NCBI GenBank assembly: GCA_034509925.1
Contig: CM067527.1
Span: 2,957,501-3,021,500, forward strand
Length of the DNA stretch: 64,000 bases
DNA from: Hirudinaria manillensis
Taxonomy: Eukaryota > Annelida > Clitellata > Hirudinida > Hirudinidae
Reading direction: 5' to 3'
This document shows positions 27,517-40,220 of this stretch, piece by piece (position 1 is the first letter of the stretch; each line of letters opens with the position of its first letter). The notes beneath the pieces are model-generated. The model saw nothing but the letters and a program-made list of their open reading frames with translations. It was not told the origin of the DNA and did no database searches. Position numbers and translations under genes: made by a program.

Positions 27517-28064
27517 AATAATGTTTATATGATAATAATAATATTATTATTTTATGATATATAATAATATTTTTATGATAATAATAATATTATTATTTTA
27601 ATAAAATGTGATATAAATATATTATGGATTGAAGAAGAATTTCATCAGCAAATGACAGAAGAAAAGAAAAAAGTTTGACACTTTTCCAACTTACATTTTA
27701 GTATTTTTCTTAAAACCTGTTGTTAATTATCTATTTAATTCAAATTAAAATTAAAAAAAAAATACAATTTAATTACTCAAAATTCAAATGATTATTACAC
27801 GATAATCAAATGTTAATCATAACAAATAACAGCCACGTTAGCGACTTGTTATCGCTTATCAATTGGACTTTTGCATTTGAGGGGCAATGACCCCGTAATG
27901 ACCTTCTGTTTATGGGCGCCGTAAAAACCCGAGCAAGTTGTGCCCGACCTCTTATGACCAGTGGAGCAATTGATGAGGAGAAAAACAAATTGGGTCAGTT
28001 CGCGGAATGTATGTCAGGCCGGAGACGTAAAATCGAGCGGAGGTGGCGTGTCGGATGCCGTGCC

Positions 28065-28093
28065 TATTCATTCATTCATTCATTCATTCATTC
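28065..28093. repeat. (ATTC)n microsatellite
   Basis: Seven ATTC copies, followed by CTTT and CTAT runs. Confidence 0.9.
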
Positions 28094-28778
28094 TTTCTTT
28101 CTATCTATCTATTTTATCCGTTTTTAATTTCGTTTAAAAATAACTTTAAAAGTTTATTTTTAAAATAGTTTATCCTCGACATTTAAAGGTCGTATTTCCA
28201 GAAAAAGAAAAAAAATATATAATATTTCAACTTAATTTGTTTTCTTTGCGACAGTAAGTTGTTCAAAGAGAAACGAAATAAAGATTAACATTCGTGAATA
28301 GAAACTTCAAGCAGTGACAAATCTTTGAAGACAAATTTAAAACGCGGAGGTGACATTAAATTAGTTTCTTTTTGAAAAAAATAAAAATGTTTCCCTCTCA
28401 TTCACACGATTTATAGGAAGTTAAACTGTTAAAATTATTAACACCCCCACGTGCGCCATCCATTATGTACGATTATTCTTTATTCGCAAATGAGAAATAG
28501 CGTGACCACTGGATTGCTGTCTGACAGTGTAAATTCAGAATGATTGGTGAACGAGGAATTGTTTCTCTCAAATTCCCACTTCTAAGTTCATAGTTCAAAC
28601 TCAGGGCGAGGGTTCGCCCAGGCTCAGGTATGAAAGGCCAGCGTCAGGTGAGAGAATGCGATTAACGCAAGACAAATGGACGGAAGGAACAATGAATCAA
28701 TGGATGGATGAACCAATACTTGGATGAGTGGAAGGGTAGATGAATGAATGAATGAATGAGAGAGTGAATGAGTAAGCG

Positions 28779-28788
28779 GTCACGTGAC
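28779..28788. promoter_or_regulatory. GTCACGTGAC palindrome next to ATTGG
   Basis: This is a perfect 10-bp E-box palindrome of the type bound by TFE/USF bHLH-zip factors, followed 2 bp after the next C by an inverted CCAAT box (ATTGG). A near-identical arrangement occurs 1.5 kb to the right. Function is inferred from motif only. Confidence 0.4.
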
Positions 28789-29206
28789 CGATTGGAATGG
28801 AGTTGAAGGCCGTAGCAAGCGTAGGGAAAGGTCAATCGAGATGTATTAACTGCCCCCGGGTTAATGGAAGATATTCTCGGAGACCAAAGAAGAAGAAGAA
28901 GATGATGATGAAGAAGTAATTTATTGCATCGAACATTTTTGCAAAGAATCCAATGGATGGACGGCCGGATGGACGGATGGATTAATCCATTTTTTATTTA
29001 TTACGTGAGTCTATTCCGTGTGTATTTCCGTGTGTGGTATTTTTTATTATGAATTCCATCTTCGATCTTTGATCGTTTGTACTTTTCAGAAACTTCATTT
29101 CCAAGTTCTGCCTGTTGTCCTGGAAAATCCATTTCGTTCTGAGTAATCATTCTTATCAATGATGGTATTAATAAATAATGTTTTGATAACCATAAATCAC
29201 AATGGT

Positions 29207-29290
29207 CGATCAATCAATCAATATGTCAATCAATCAATCAATCAACCTATCAATCAATCAATCGTTCAATCAATCCATCAACCTATCAAT
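29207..29290. repeat. (CAAT)n imperfect microsatellite
   Basis: Runs of TCAATCAATCAATCAA broken by ATGT, CCTA and GTTC interruptions. Confidence 0.85.
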
Positions 29291-29567
29291 CTGTTGTTGT
29301 AGATTAATTACTGACACACTTTCCAAGAATCTGCTGTTCAACTTTTGATGGAAAAATCTTGTCCCCTCCATCGAAAAATTGTTCCCCTCTTTGCATTGAA
29401 AATAATTTCACTTTAAAAAAAAACTTTCTTCGGTACTTAAAATTTAAAAAAAATGCAAAATGAACGAAGAAAGCACCGATAATGGGCTGTTAGGCACTTT
29501 CTCCATGTGAATTGTACCTCGTAACACAATGGTTGTTGTTGCCAGAATTCTTTGCAAGAATCCCTTT

Positions 29568-29617
29568 GCAACAACAACAACAACAACAGCAACAACAACA
29601 ACAACAACAATAACAAC
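29568..29617. repeat. (CAA)n microsatellite
   Basis: About fifteen CAA copies with a CAG and a TAA interruption. Poly-Asn and poly-Leu frames across it are repeat artefacts. Confidence 0.9.
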
Positions 29618-30269
29618 TGCAAAATACCAGGAAAGAGTTTGCTTTGTAAAACTTTAATGCGTTCAAACTTAATTTTTGAAAGAAAAAAAATTCATTTCTC
29701 AACACTTAAAAAAAAAAATAATAATATTCTTAAAAAAGTGATTCTGGCGATCCTAACGACGACGAACAAACAATAGCTAATAACAATGGTTGATAATAAC
29801 CGTATTTAATAATAATTAATATTAATAATAAATAATAGTTGATATTATTATTATTGGTTAATATTAGGAGCTAATAAAATTATGTTATATTTATATCAGA
29901 AGTTAACGTTAATAGGTTATAGTAATTTAATATAATCACAGGTAAAAGATACTATGGTAGTAACTTCTAGTTTGTAATTTACTTTAAGCATTAAAATTTA
30001 TTTGAAGATAAAAATTTATAAAACGTGATTTAATCAAGAATAATATTTTTGCTTTAAGATATTTTTTTTGTTTTTATTATTATTATTATTTTATTATTAT
30101 TATTATTATTATTATTATCATTATTATGAACTTTTATTAAATTTCCATAATACATTTTTTAAAAGCTTGAAAACGACAGCTTAATAAATGTAGATAAATA
30201 AAGTTAATATTTTAAACAAATAATGGATTTTCATTTGTTACGAAACACTTGTTTACTCTCGTGATCTTA

Positions 30270-30473
30270 ATGTCAAAGCTCAGCCAATCACAGGCAGACG
30301 TTCGGGTGTCACGTGACCAGGATTGGAGAATCTTACAAACCACCAAAACCGCCATAGTCATCATCTTTATCACCGTCTTTATCATCATCGTCGTCGTCAT
30401 CATCATCATCTCCGGCATTATCTGCCTCTTCGTCGTCTTCATCATTCCTGTTTACAGAGCTGTGAAAAGATAG
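30270..30473 (+). CDS. possible 67-residue single-pass membrane micro-protein
   Basis: An ATG frame encodes a polar N-terminus (MSKLSQSQADVRVSRDQDW), a very hydrophobic stretch of about 30 residues rich in Ile and Val, and a short basic tail ending RAVKR. The hydrophobic part is written by ATC/GTC trinucleotide repeats, so it could equally be a chance frame in a microsatellite. A GTCACGTGAC palindrome (30308-30317) lies inside it. No family recognised. Confidence 0.25.
   Translation: MSKLSQSQADVRVSRDQDWRILQTTKTAIVIIFITVFIIIVVVIIIISGIICLFVVFIIPVYRAVKR
30308..30317. promoter_or_regulatory. second GTCACGTGAC palindrome next to ATTGG
   Basis: This is the same 10-bp palindrome as at 28779, again followed by C and then ATTGG a few bases on. 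A CCAAT lies 25 bp upstream. Confidence 0.4.
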
Positions 30474-30559
30474 GGAACCATATTTCAAATAAAGTACAAG
30501 AAATTATTTTCTATTCAAACCCCGAATGCGAGAACAATTCACAGAGATGGAAACAAATT

Positions 30560-31171
30560 CGTTAATTAATAAATAATAATAATAATAACAATAAAAAAAT
30601 AATAATAACAATAATAATAATAGTAATAATAATAATAATAACAAATTAAAGTACAGTTTCTGAGTAATACTTATTAAGGTTGAAATTGTTATAATTATTT
30701 CATCCAGAAATTACGGTTATTGAAAAACGCTCTTTATGATAATATATAATTTATAATAATTAATTACTAGCTAATAATTAATTAATTTAAAAAGATGGAA
30801 AAGATAATTAATAATTCAAATAATTATCAATTGTTTATCAATCGTAATGTTGTGATGATGTTAGGATAGTAGAGAAATAAAATCTACATTTTGTTGCAAA
30901 AAGCAAATAATTTCTGTTAAATAATTTGAGTTTCCAATTACAAAAAGCACTTGAAAATGTGGGCATTATTTCTGCAACACGATGCCGACGATTTCAAGCA
31001 ATAATTGTTATTTTATTTTAATATTTTTAAACAAATTACGTTTTTATCAACTTTAAAAAACAAATTACTCCTTTAAATTGTTTTTAAAATTATCGTATTA
31101 TTCAGTTCTCTTGAAATATGAATTCAAATTATTCGGAATTTTATTCATGATTAAAATAGAATAGAAAAGAA

Positions 31172-31212
<41 letters not shown>

Positions 31213-31428
31213 CCGGTGTCAAGCCATCAATCAAAAACAGGGATTGACGAGTGAGTGTCTGAAATTAAAAACTCGAAAATTATTTTCTTTCAACTCGTCG
31301 TGGAATAAAATCTTTTAAAAACAAATAAGTTTATGATTTTAACAATTCCTTTAATCCATCATCCACTGACAGCAGAGGTCTTCAAGTGTCTGACAAGTTA
31401 TTATTATTGTTACTATTAATATTATTAA

Positions 31429-31476
<48 letters not shown>

Positions 31477-31580
31477 TAATCTCTAAGGAAATGCTTCGGT
31501 TGAAATAATATTATAAGTACAAGTTGATGTCGAAGTGTTATTTATACATTTATTATTTAAATACAAATTATATTCGTTAC

Positions 31581-31615
<35 letters not shown>
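30560..31615. repeat. cluster of AAT/ATT microsatellites
   Basis: Trinucleotide AAT or ATT runs occur at about 30570-30640, 31172-31210, 31430-31473 and 31582-31615, separated by AT-rich sequence with no coding signal. Confidence 0.85.
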
Positions 31616-31616
<1 letters not shown>

Positions 31617-33640
31617 TAATTTAGCATTTATTGTTTATGCCTGTCAGACAGGCCTTTATGCATTTTCAATTGAAATTACGATTCTAGAACCCACAATGAA
31701 CAAACAAATGCTGATTCGATACTTAAGTACTTCGAATCCCTGAAATCTTTAAATAAGAAAGTACTGCAATCGTTGGTCAGACTTTGAGCGAAGGCAAGAT
31801 GGCCACGAAGAGGAAAATAATGGCCAATCTTCCCATAAAAAAAAAATGCCGATGCTAAGGGAAAAAAAAAGTTTCGAAGATTTTCTACCGGAAACGTGGA
31901 TGGAAAAAAAATGAAAGAGCAAAAACTGGAATGGGCCCTTCAAAAACATTCAATGCCCGTCTGGTTGAAATCAAAGTAAATTCGTTAGCGAAGAGACGCG
32001 CCTCGAAATGTTCCAAGGGCGAAACGATTTTCACTGACTGGTAAAAGAATTGGTTCGAGTGCAAATCGCTTCCCTCTGACATGAAATAGTCATTCTCAAT
32101 TTGGCCAATTTCGTTCAAGAGTTTGTTGTAGTTGATCAATTTAAATCTCTGTTGTAATTGCAATATAGCACCGGATATTTCATTTTTCAGAGCAGTCCAC
32201 TAGCCAGCAGCATAGGGCGATGATTCCTTACTTTATCCGTAATTGCAATCGTAATCCACGTTTTACACCATAATCTTAGGACAAACACGATCGTGTCTGC
32301 AATAACTCTTCACAAATTACTATTTCCTGATATCGTTATCGTCATCTCGGACACAAATCTCTTTCTTCAAGATTAAAAACAAAAAATAAAAACTATATCT
32401 CTCATCATGCAAAATGTTTGCAAGGCAAAGCTTTGTTTTCGCATTAGATTTCATTCATCCATTCATTCATCCCTTCATTCATCCCTTCATTCATCCATTC
32501 ATTCATTTCGAGATGAGAGGAAGGAAAAGATAAAAGAGAAGAACCAATAACATGTCATCTTGTTGAATTAAGAGCAAGAACACTTGACCGGTGTTTGTTT
32601 TATGACCAACAGCCTTAAGTGTGTCGGACACCTACCTTTCTTTTCCATGATGGCGTCGTCTGCTTCGTCGTCATCAGCATATCAAATTATACGTTCATTA
32701 TTAATTGGAATTAATTAAATATTTACAGGGCAAAGGATATTTTCAATTTTCATTGATTTATTACCGTTAGTACGATTAATGGTTTAATACTTTGGCTTCA
32801 TCCTTGGTAATAACTGCTTATCAATGATGCATATAAAGCTATCATCATCATCATCATCATCGTATAATAACGATTTCTACTTGATAGAGAGAAAAATATA
32901 AACAGGTAGTTGAAAGGAAAAAAAAGCATATTGTTATTCTCAAGTTTATCTTCGTGTCCAGAAAATCGCCTGCCAATTAAAACATTAAAAGTTCTGAAAA
33001 AAAAAGACTCTTTCAGTGTAAGGGACTTTACAGGATTATTTGGCGCATCTGTCACCTTTGTTTTTTTACTTCGTTCGTTCGTTCAGCCAAGCGCATCGGA
33101 GTGTGACGGTCGTGCTCAGCTTTTAAGGACTCGACCTCTCTTCGTACTTTCAATCGGGTGTGGACAGGCGATTTTCCAAGACTTGTTACTAAACATTTTC
33201 TATCGTCAACAAAATATGATTTAAGAAGTAAAACTCACAACCAAGATGATCAGTAAAAGTTAAGACTCACAACCAAGATTACTAGTACAGCTTAAGACTC
33301 ACAACCGAGATGATCAGTACAACCTAAATTGTAGTTTAAAAAAAAAACATCTTTCAAATTGAAATCTACTTTGCCTAATTGATCGAACCTTTTAAAAACA
33401 CCATCCCATCAGGTTTTTATTAAACAATTTCTTCCTTCCTAAAATTTAAAACCACTCTCGAATTGTTTGGTTTCAGAGCGGTTTTTTTTTTAACATTTGA
33501 TCATTTTGTTTCTCATTATTTTATAAAATTAAGTCCTGATTATTATCATCCAGTTAAATATTTATTTATTAACACGAGCTAGGAAACTGCCCTTTTAACA
33601 ATGATATCAACAATGTCTTCGTATAAGCGTCTGCAAGAAC
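31616..33640. other. intergenic with small tandem repeats
   Basis: A minus-strand frame at about 32147-31910 (after a TTACAACAG acceptor-like site) reads as plausible protein for about 80 residues but has no partner exons. A CATT-type repeat lies at 32455-32505. Three copies of a roughly 32-bp unit beginning ACTCACAACC lie at 33232-33326. Confidence 0.3.
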
Positions 33641-33649
33641 TGATAAACT

Positions 33650-33751
33650 TTCCGTCACGCGACCTGACATGACATTCGGATTGTGACGAGCAGTGTTTGC
33701 GTGCTTTCAGTCATTAGGATGTATTTCTGATTCCACGTCGTCCGTCCAGGA
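33650..33751 (+). promoter_or_regulatory. upstream block of gene A, conserved in gene B
   Basis: This block shares TGACATGACAT, GTGACGAGCA, AGTCATTAG and GTATTTCTGATTCC in the same order with 62388-62484 upstream of gene B. It may be the promoter plus untranslated first exon, with a donor at the shared GTATTT (33721). It sits about 1.1 kb before the gene A start codon exon. Confidence 0.5.
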
Positions 33752-34793
33752 TATATCTATAATATGTCCTTGAGTCACTTACAGTTATTATCAATTAATT
33801 ATTGAATTATAATATTATTATTATTATTTATAGTAACTATTAGTGTCGAAGTGCCAGTCTAGAATTTAAAAGTTATTAAAGTAACAACCTAAATATTAGA
33901 TGAAGTAATTGCGATGTAATAAATTCATTTTGAAATTATTCAAAGTAAAAATGTACTAGTAAGAGTTCTGTTATAAAACCGACATGAAACAATATCAAAC
34001 GTTCTGTCCTTTTCTCTTTACGTTGCCTAACATCGCATCATCATCATCACCACGCTGCGTGGAAGGTTAAAAAAAAAAAGAATTGAAATTAATACGTGAT
34101 CCAGCAAATGATTACAATTACAATTAGAATTAGAATTACGTTGATTTCACAGCTAAATCTAAATCTTTCGTAAGTTGGAGACGAGAATTTTGTTTTCAAT
34201 CGCAACATTCACATATGTCCTCCTGGGATCTTGGGATCAAATCTTCGAGGGTGAAGCAAACACCCTAGAGAAAGGAAATTATGATTCACGATCGAGGCAT
34301 GATTTAGACTTACATTTAGACATTTATTTTTCGAATTAAACGTCGAAAATGTAGTAAATGGAATGAAAAATATTAAATATGAAAGCCATAAAGTTACACA
34401 ATATCCGATGCAAATGTTGACACCGTCTGCTCAGGACGACCCGTATTTATATTCGGGGGATGACATTGGAAAGCGAAGGTCATTCTGAATGGTTCACGGG
34501 TTCAAGGTGCAAATGAAAGATTTTTCACTAAATTCAATTTAATATGAAACAGATTTAATATGTGTAAATCTCATTATTTCTTATTTTTTTCCAGATTTAA
34601 ATTTAAATATTCAACAAAACATCAAAGGCTACCGACTATGTGTCAATTAATATTAATGTAATAATATTATTTTATTTTACATATTATTAATATATTAATT
34701 AGCATTAATATTATTTAATAAAATTTAATAATAATAATTTTTATTAATACGTAATGATTAAATAATTATTAATTAATGCGTAATGAATTCAGG

Positions 34794-36184
34794 ATGGTCC
34801 AACAATCGTATCATTCGACTTGCTTTATTCTCTTGAGTCTCATCTTCCTGGCTGCCCTTACCCACAAAGAGGTAGCAGCCAATGTAGCCTTGAGACCCTA
34901 CCATCTGGATGGCGACTACAACCACGGATACCGTCGCTACTCCATCTTCCGCAGGCAGTCCAAAGGTGACACGGGATTCAGAACCGACCTGGTGAGTCAC
35001 TGGTTTGGTAGTTGTTGGTAGAGGAAAACAGAGAAGGTAGATTATCATATAGATCACCTACAGAAGATAGGGTTAGGGTTGTAGATTATTTAATTACATT
35101 TAGTACAATTAAAGTGCAATAATTTTTATTTTTTATTCACAAGTGTGTAATTGTAGCAAAGGTTTTTGATTGCATTTGAAAGTAAATGTCTTTTTTTTTA
35201 ATCTTTCAGGGAAAACGATTCGTCGGTGGAGTTGTTGAAGCACCTATGAAGTATTTCAGGTATTATACACGCTATACCTAATAATTCTATAAGTATTTCA
35301 GGTATTAAATGTGAACCTCATCGTGTAATTTACTGTACAACAGCGATATATTATGTTATTATACACATTATATCTAATAACTCTATAAGCATTACATAGA
35401 CAACAGCTGTAGTATGTAGTACATATTCAGTCCATTAGTTTGCGATATTTCTATTTACTGTTTATTTTACATTTTAAATTTTTTTACTTTTAATATTTTC
35501 ACCTCCATTTCCCTGCGGTCTGTGAATTCATTTCCTTCTGATCTCAGAAGGACTCCTCGTAGGAATGTTTCATTTGCCTTTTATCTGCCGGGGTCACGAC
35601 CTCCTCTCCTGACCTTTGAACTTTTCGTGGATAATCAAATAAAGGGGAGAACAGATAAAAAATAACACACCTAAATCCTACGCCATTTCACCTCGGATAA
35701 TGTCTTAAATGTCTCTCGGCTTTTAATTTATCTTTGTTGGTTTTTTTTATAAATATTGTAATTGCGGCTATAAATATTATACTCGTGGCTATAAATATTA
35801 ATGATGTGGCTTTATTACTATAATTATTTTCAGGCTTATATTATTAAATAGTTTTATTAATTTATTATTTAATGCCGATACTATTTAAAAACGTGACAAC
35901 CGCTTTTTCAAACTATTCTGACCAAAGTAATATTAAATATCTTGTCACTGAAACATAAGAAGTCATTACAGCATTTAATGTCGTAGATTTTAGATATTAC
36001 AAAAAAAAAACAATTTAACCATTTTTCACTTTTCACTCAATGGGTATTATTAATAATTATATTAATATTAATTATTTTTTAAATTTGAACAACCATCAGA
36101 GACGATGACTTTTCCTACGAGGACTTCAATGACATCAACGAGCAGAAGAGGAGAATGTTCAGAAACGATCTCGGAAAGAAATAA
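34794..36184 (+). CDS. gene A: secreted prepropeptide with RR and GKR sites
   Basis: Coding exons are 34794-34991, 35210-35259 and 36100-36184, 110 residues. The ATG follows an acceptor (ATTCAG at 34787-34792), so a 5' untranslated exon exists upstream. Residues 1 to about 30 are a signal peptide (SYHSTCFILLSLIFLAALTH). The rest has RR (FRR, then QSKGDTGFRTDL) and GKR at the exon 2/3 junction. Cleavage at RR and GKR would release a 12-residue Gln-starting peptide with a C-terminal amide; this is inference from the usual prohormone rules. The C-terminal exon is acidic (DDDFSYEDFNDINEQ). There are no Cys residues in the mature part. AATAAA at 36394-36399. Gene B at 62.6 kb is a paralogue with the same signal peptide and junction. 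Confidence 0.75.
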
Positions 36185-36807
36185 ATTCATTGAACCGAGT
36201 CGAGGAGAAAACCAAAACATAGAAAGTCTAAAAAAAAAAAAACGAAAGAAATTTGAATTTGTTTTAACGGAAGTTTTAATGGATGGATGGACTATTGAAA
36301 GATTTGTTTGATCATCGAATAAGTTCGATTTACGAGTTTAAATTGAATTTATTTCAAATGTAGTCGTTTGTCTTATCACGACTTGAAGTTACAAATAAAG
36401 AAATGTTGAGTGAAGTTGTAAAAAAAAAAGTGTTTTTTATACCAAATAAAATTAAGAACAACTTTTATGTGCGCTGATCTCGAATCGGCAAATATTGGCC
36501 AAAGAAAATGTTGCGTGATGTCAGACGATTGATGTCATTTCGCGTACTTTGGCGGGAATGAGATTGTGGAACATAAATCCTGGCGTATCATTGATAAAGT
36601 TGATTTCTCTCTGAAAACTGATTGCGAGACTACGCTTAACATTGTCCATTATGCATTGTCCATCACAGTTTCATAAACACGTTGATATTACAATCGCACG
36701 ATCGATTTTTCCCTTTGATTTTATTTTATAATCTAAAAATAATATCGTATACAACGACTATTAAATTTTATAATTACTTTCTAATTTTATAATTACTAAA
36801 TAATAAT

Positions 36808-37285
36808 ATAATAATGTCAAGCTACATGTTAACTTAATCAGATAACTAAAAAGAAATTTGTAAATAATTTTATTGAAGGAAGATCGTCCAAAAACGTGGA
36901 GACAGTGGCCAAAGAATAGTAATTGAGTGATCATCCCATCTTTCAATTATGAAGGCTCTCTTTCTTGCACTTTGATGATCTGCATAAAACATACCTGTGG
37001 TTACAGTCCAAACGCTGTTGTTCATTTCAAGGATAATTAATGTATTATTAATAATAATTTTAAACAATGTGCTAATTATTATGAATTATTTAATAATAAT
37101 AAACCGTTATAATGCTGTTTATCTCTTTTTATAACTAAATATTTAAATTAATAATAATAATTATGATACAATGTTACTATAGCTCGTTCTATAGTCAAAG
37201 TTAATTTTAATTAAAGACACTCCTGGTCTGGCCTAGTTAAATATTAATATAATAATGTCAAGCTACATGTTAACTTAATCAGATA
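36808..37285. repeat. 38-bp direct repeat bracketing the broken gene D copy
   Basis: Copies at 36808-36845 and 37248-37285 share ATAATGTCAAGCTACATG and flanks. The sequence between them is the partial duplicate of gene D's last exon. Confidence 0.8.
36846..37100 (+). pseudogene. truncated, frameshifted copy of the last exon of gene D
   Basis: The sequence matches 39264-39520 closely, including the downstream untranslated part. It lacks the first part of the exon and has one A fewer in the run that encodes the KKR site, so the frame breaks after RSSK. No signal peptide exon accompanies it. The LINE insertion that follows the intact gene is absent here. Confidence 0.8.
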
Positions 37286-38128
37286 CCAAATGCAAGTAGT
37301 CTAATAATCGATAGACTGCCTAACCTAAGGCATTCCAAGAAGGTGAATGAAATTTTCAAAGCAAAAATTTCAAACTAAAAAAAAATATATACTCGATCCA
37401 AAATGATAATGTTGTCACAAATCAATCGAAGGTATGGCTCATGTTTAATTAATTAAGATGTGATATGAAATCAAACGTTATTTATATAAGTGTTTATCCC
37501 ACAGTCCACTTATCGCAACCACGACTTAAAAAGTCTGCTTAATTTGTGCAATCAATCCAAAGTGATAACGTCGTTATAAGTCGAGCATAAGTATTTCATA
37601 TCTTTTTAATTAATTAATATCTGTTCTGTTCATCAAATATCATTGATGGAAATGACAGGTTACAAAAAGAAGAGCATGTATTAATAGTACAAAATTCCTA
37701 AACATCGCTTTGACCATTGAGTTGCCTCAGGTGGGAATCTCAAATTTATATTTTAAAAATCCAAATGATAAATATCAATTGAATATTCTTAAAACTAGAT
37801 TTAAAGAAGGACAGATGTAACTTTTATTGATATGTTTCATTATATTTACTATTAACATTTATTTACGTAAACATTGCAAATGCTTAGAGTTAGGGTCAAA
37901 CTCTACCCTTTATTTAACCTTAATTTTATAATTAAATAATGAATATTTAAATTGTTATCTATTTATTTATGCGCTTCAAACATTGGCTTGAATTCGATTA
38001 ATTTGTCTTCAAAACATTTATCAAAATCAAGTCATAAGTTATAAGTTGTCTGATTGATGCTTTCAGCTGTTCGATTATACACTTGACTGTTTGTTTATTT
38101 AATTAGCTGATTATTGTTGAAGAAAAGA
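37286..38128. other. AT-rich intergenic
   Basis: No coding signal recognised. It should contain the promoter of gene D. Confidence 0.4.
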
Positions 38129-39349
38129 ATGATCCAACCAAAAGACATGAGATTCCAACTTCTGATGCTTCTCATCTTCTTTGGTTACTGTAGAAGCCGT
38201 GCTAGCAGATATGCGAATGATGGTAATGCTGATGGTGGTGCTGATATAGATGCTGTAAGATTAAGGATGATACTCGTTGTGTGGTAAATGTTATTCAAAG
38301 TATCACAAATTTACTGCAACACTTGATGAGTCATAAGTGGTAAATGTTCAACACAAAAACACCAATAAACTCAGTGGTATTTTCTAATTAGTGATGTAGA
38401 ATATAGATAATACTAAATTAAATTAAATTGTTTCGGGGCTCATTTCATAAATCCATTTTATATAAATTGATTGATAAAATAATTCATTTCTTTATTAAGG
38501 AAAGTGTAGCTCGGACACTGATGCATGAAGAAGGATTTTATTGTGGGGTATCGTATTTGTATTTATGATGATTTTTCTACATGTAGGAGCATGTCAATAG
38601 CAAGGCTTCCTTCTTGAATGATACTTGACCAATTTCTGATGTGCTGTCACTTACTAATGATACATAATGCAATAATGCCATAAATATTCAATATTTTAAT
38701 ACTTTCATATTTTTTAATACAATATTACTATATTAATTTTGAGTAAATGTTATTTTAGGGCGACCATGAAGGAACATTAGTCATCAGAAACATTAGGCAG
38801 CAAAACCGTGATGATGATGATGATAAACGTGGTGATGGAAACTATTATGTCTATGACGGTCAAAAGTATTTAAATTAATTTTTTATTTTATCTGGTAATT
38901 AATTTAGACGCATGAAAATCAAATCTATTAGATATGAATTTCAGTGTGGAGTTATTTTTAGCGGTGGATTCATACAAATCTCATGCAATCCAATATCCAA
39001 AATACTTTGTGGATCATAAATTTATTTTTAATATTTAATTTTTAAAAGACATTTATACCACCATACTGCCTTGCAGTATGAATGCAGGTTCTAATTCAAA
39101 TATTGAAAATATTCCAACTAATATAGTATTTCACACGAATGTTTCATGTGCTTAAAAAGATTATTTATTTTGATGATAGTCATCCAAGCCAACGTTAATC
39201 TTAAATGCAGTTATCAAGATGACTATGAAGTTCCACGAATTAAGAGGCCAAGATATCCTTTATCTAAAAAGAACTTTGTAAATAATTTTATCGAAGGAAG
39301 ATCGTCCAAAAAACGTGGAGACAGTGGCCAAAGAATAGTAATTGAGTGA
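38129..39349 (+). CDS. gene D: secreted acidic precursor with two dibasic sites
   Basis: Exons 38129-38254, 38759-38865 and 39211-39349 join in phase (0, then 2) to give 123 residues. Exon 1 is a signal peptide (RFQLLMLLIFFGYCRSRAS). Exon 2 has a run of five Asp before KR (DDDDDKRGDGNYYVYDG), exon 3 a furin-like KKR (SSKKRGDSGQRIVIE) at the C-terminus. After both dibasic sites the next residues are GD, creating RGD. The exon 2 donor (AAAA|GTATTT) resembles the donors of gene E exon b, and the terminal exon phase matches gene E, so the two genes may be related. Alternative: exon 2 may read through to a TAA at 38878, and 39146-39349 may be a separate 67-codon gene, since MCLKRLFILMIVIQANVN is itself signal-like. 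Function unknown. Confidence 0.55.
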
Positions 39350-39599
39350 TCATCCCATCTTTCAGTAATGAAGGCTGTCTTTCTTGAACTTTGATGATCT
39401 GCATAAAACATACCTGTGGTTAGAGTCCAAACGCTGTTGTTCATTTCAAGGATAATTAATGTATTATTAATAATAAGTTTAAACAATGTGCTAATTATTA
39501 TGAATTATTTAATAATAATAATAATAAACAGTTATAATGCTGTTTGTCTCTTGTTATAATCAAATATTTAAGGTAAAAATAATAATTACAACACAATGA

Positions 39600-40220
39600 C
39601 TTACATCAGTTATCATTATTACAAAAACGGATTGTGCGTGTCATTTTCCTGCTGCCGCCTCTATCATCGACTGTCTCTGCTTTTACAAACAATAATTTAC
39701 TAAGTGTAACCCAAATTCATGACTTACAAACTGCCCTTTTTATGTTTGCCTATCACTTCAATTCTATTCCTAAAATATTTTCAGATTTTTTCATAACAAG
39801 CAATACCTATAACAATCCTTCTTATTTCTTACGTAACACTCACGAATACAGTCCTACCTTTGCTAAATCTACTTTGAAATTATTTTCTATACAATGTTAT
39901 GGGCCCAGATTATATACTTCAATTCCAGATTCAGTTAGGGAATTAACTTGTTTTCATTCATGTCCTTTTGAGTTATTGTTTCTGTTGTTTAAGAAATTGT
40001 ATAAGTCTCATTTAGTAAGGGTTGTTTGAATTTACATGGTTGTATTATATATATTATGATTTTTAGGGCCAGTCTGTTTAGCGGAAGCTTGCGCTTCCTT
40101 AAGACTGACCCTATGAGTTTATTTTGATTTTAATTTTTATTTGTTTCGTTGGTGTAAATATTTTTTTTTTCAATTGTTTGTTCAATAAACTCTAAACTCT
40201 CAAAAAAAAAAAAAAAAAAA
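39600..40220 (+). mobile_element. 5'-truncated LINE 3' end with poly(A)
   Basis: The frame up to 40026 reads as the C-terminus of a non-LTR retrotransposon ORF2: LLQKRIVRVI, then HDLQTALFMFAYHFNSIP, a run of S/T/N residues, and YGPRLYTSIPD. The 3' part has a hairpin (GGAAGCTTGCGCTTCC at about 40083-40098, inside a CAGTCT/AGACTG stem). It ends in a poly(A) run at 40202-40220. No reverse transcriptase core remains. The flanking sequence continues the duplication shared with 37100-37260, so the element landed in this copy. Confidence 0.75.

Noticed and set aside
31885..32163. 92-codon minus-strand frame with plausible protein composition
   Set aside because: No ATG, no donor in phase and no partner exon found; left as an unexplained coding-like island in the intergenic entry.
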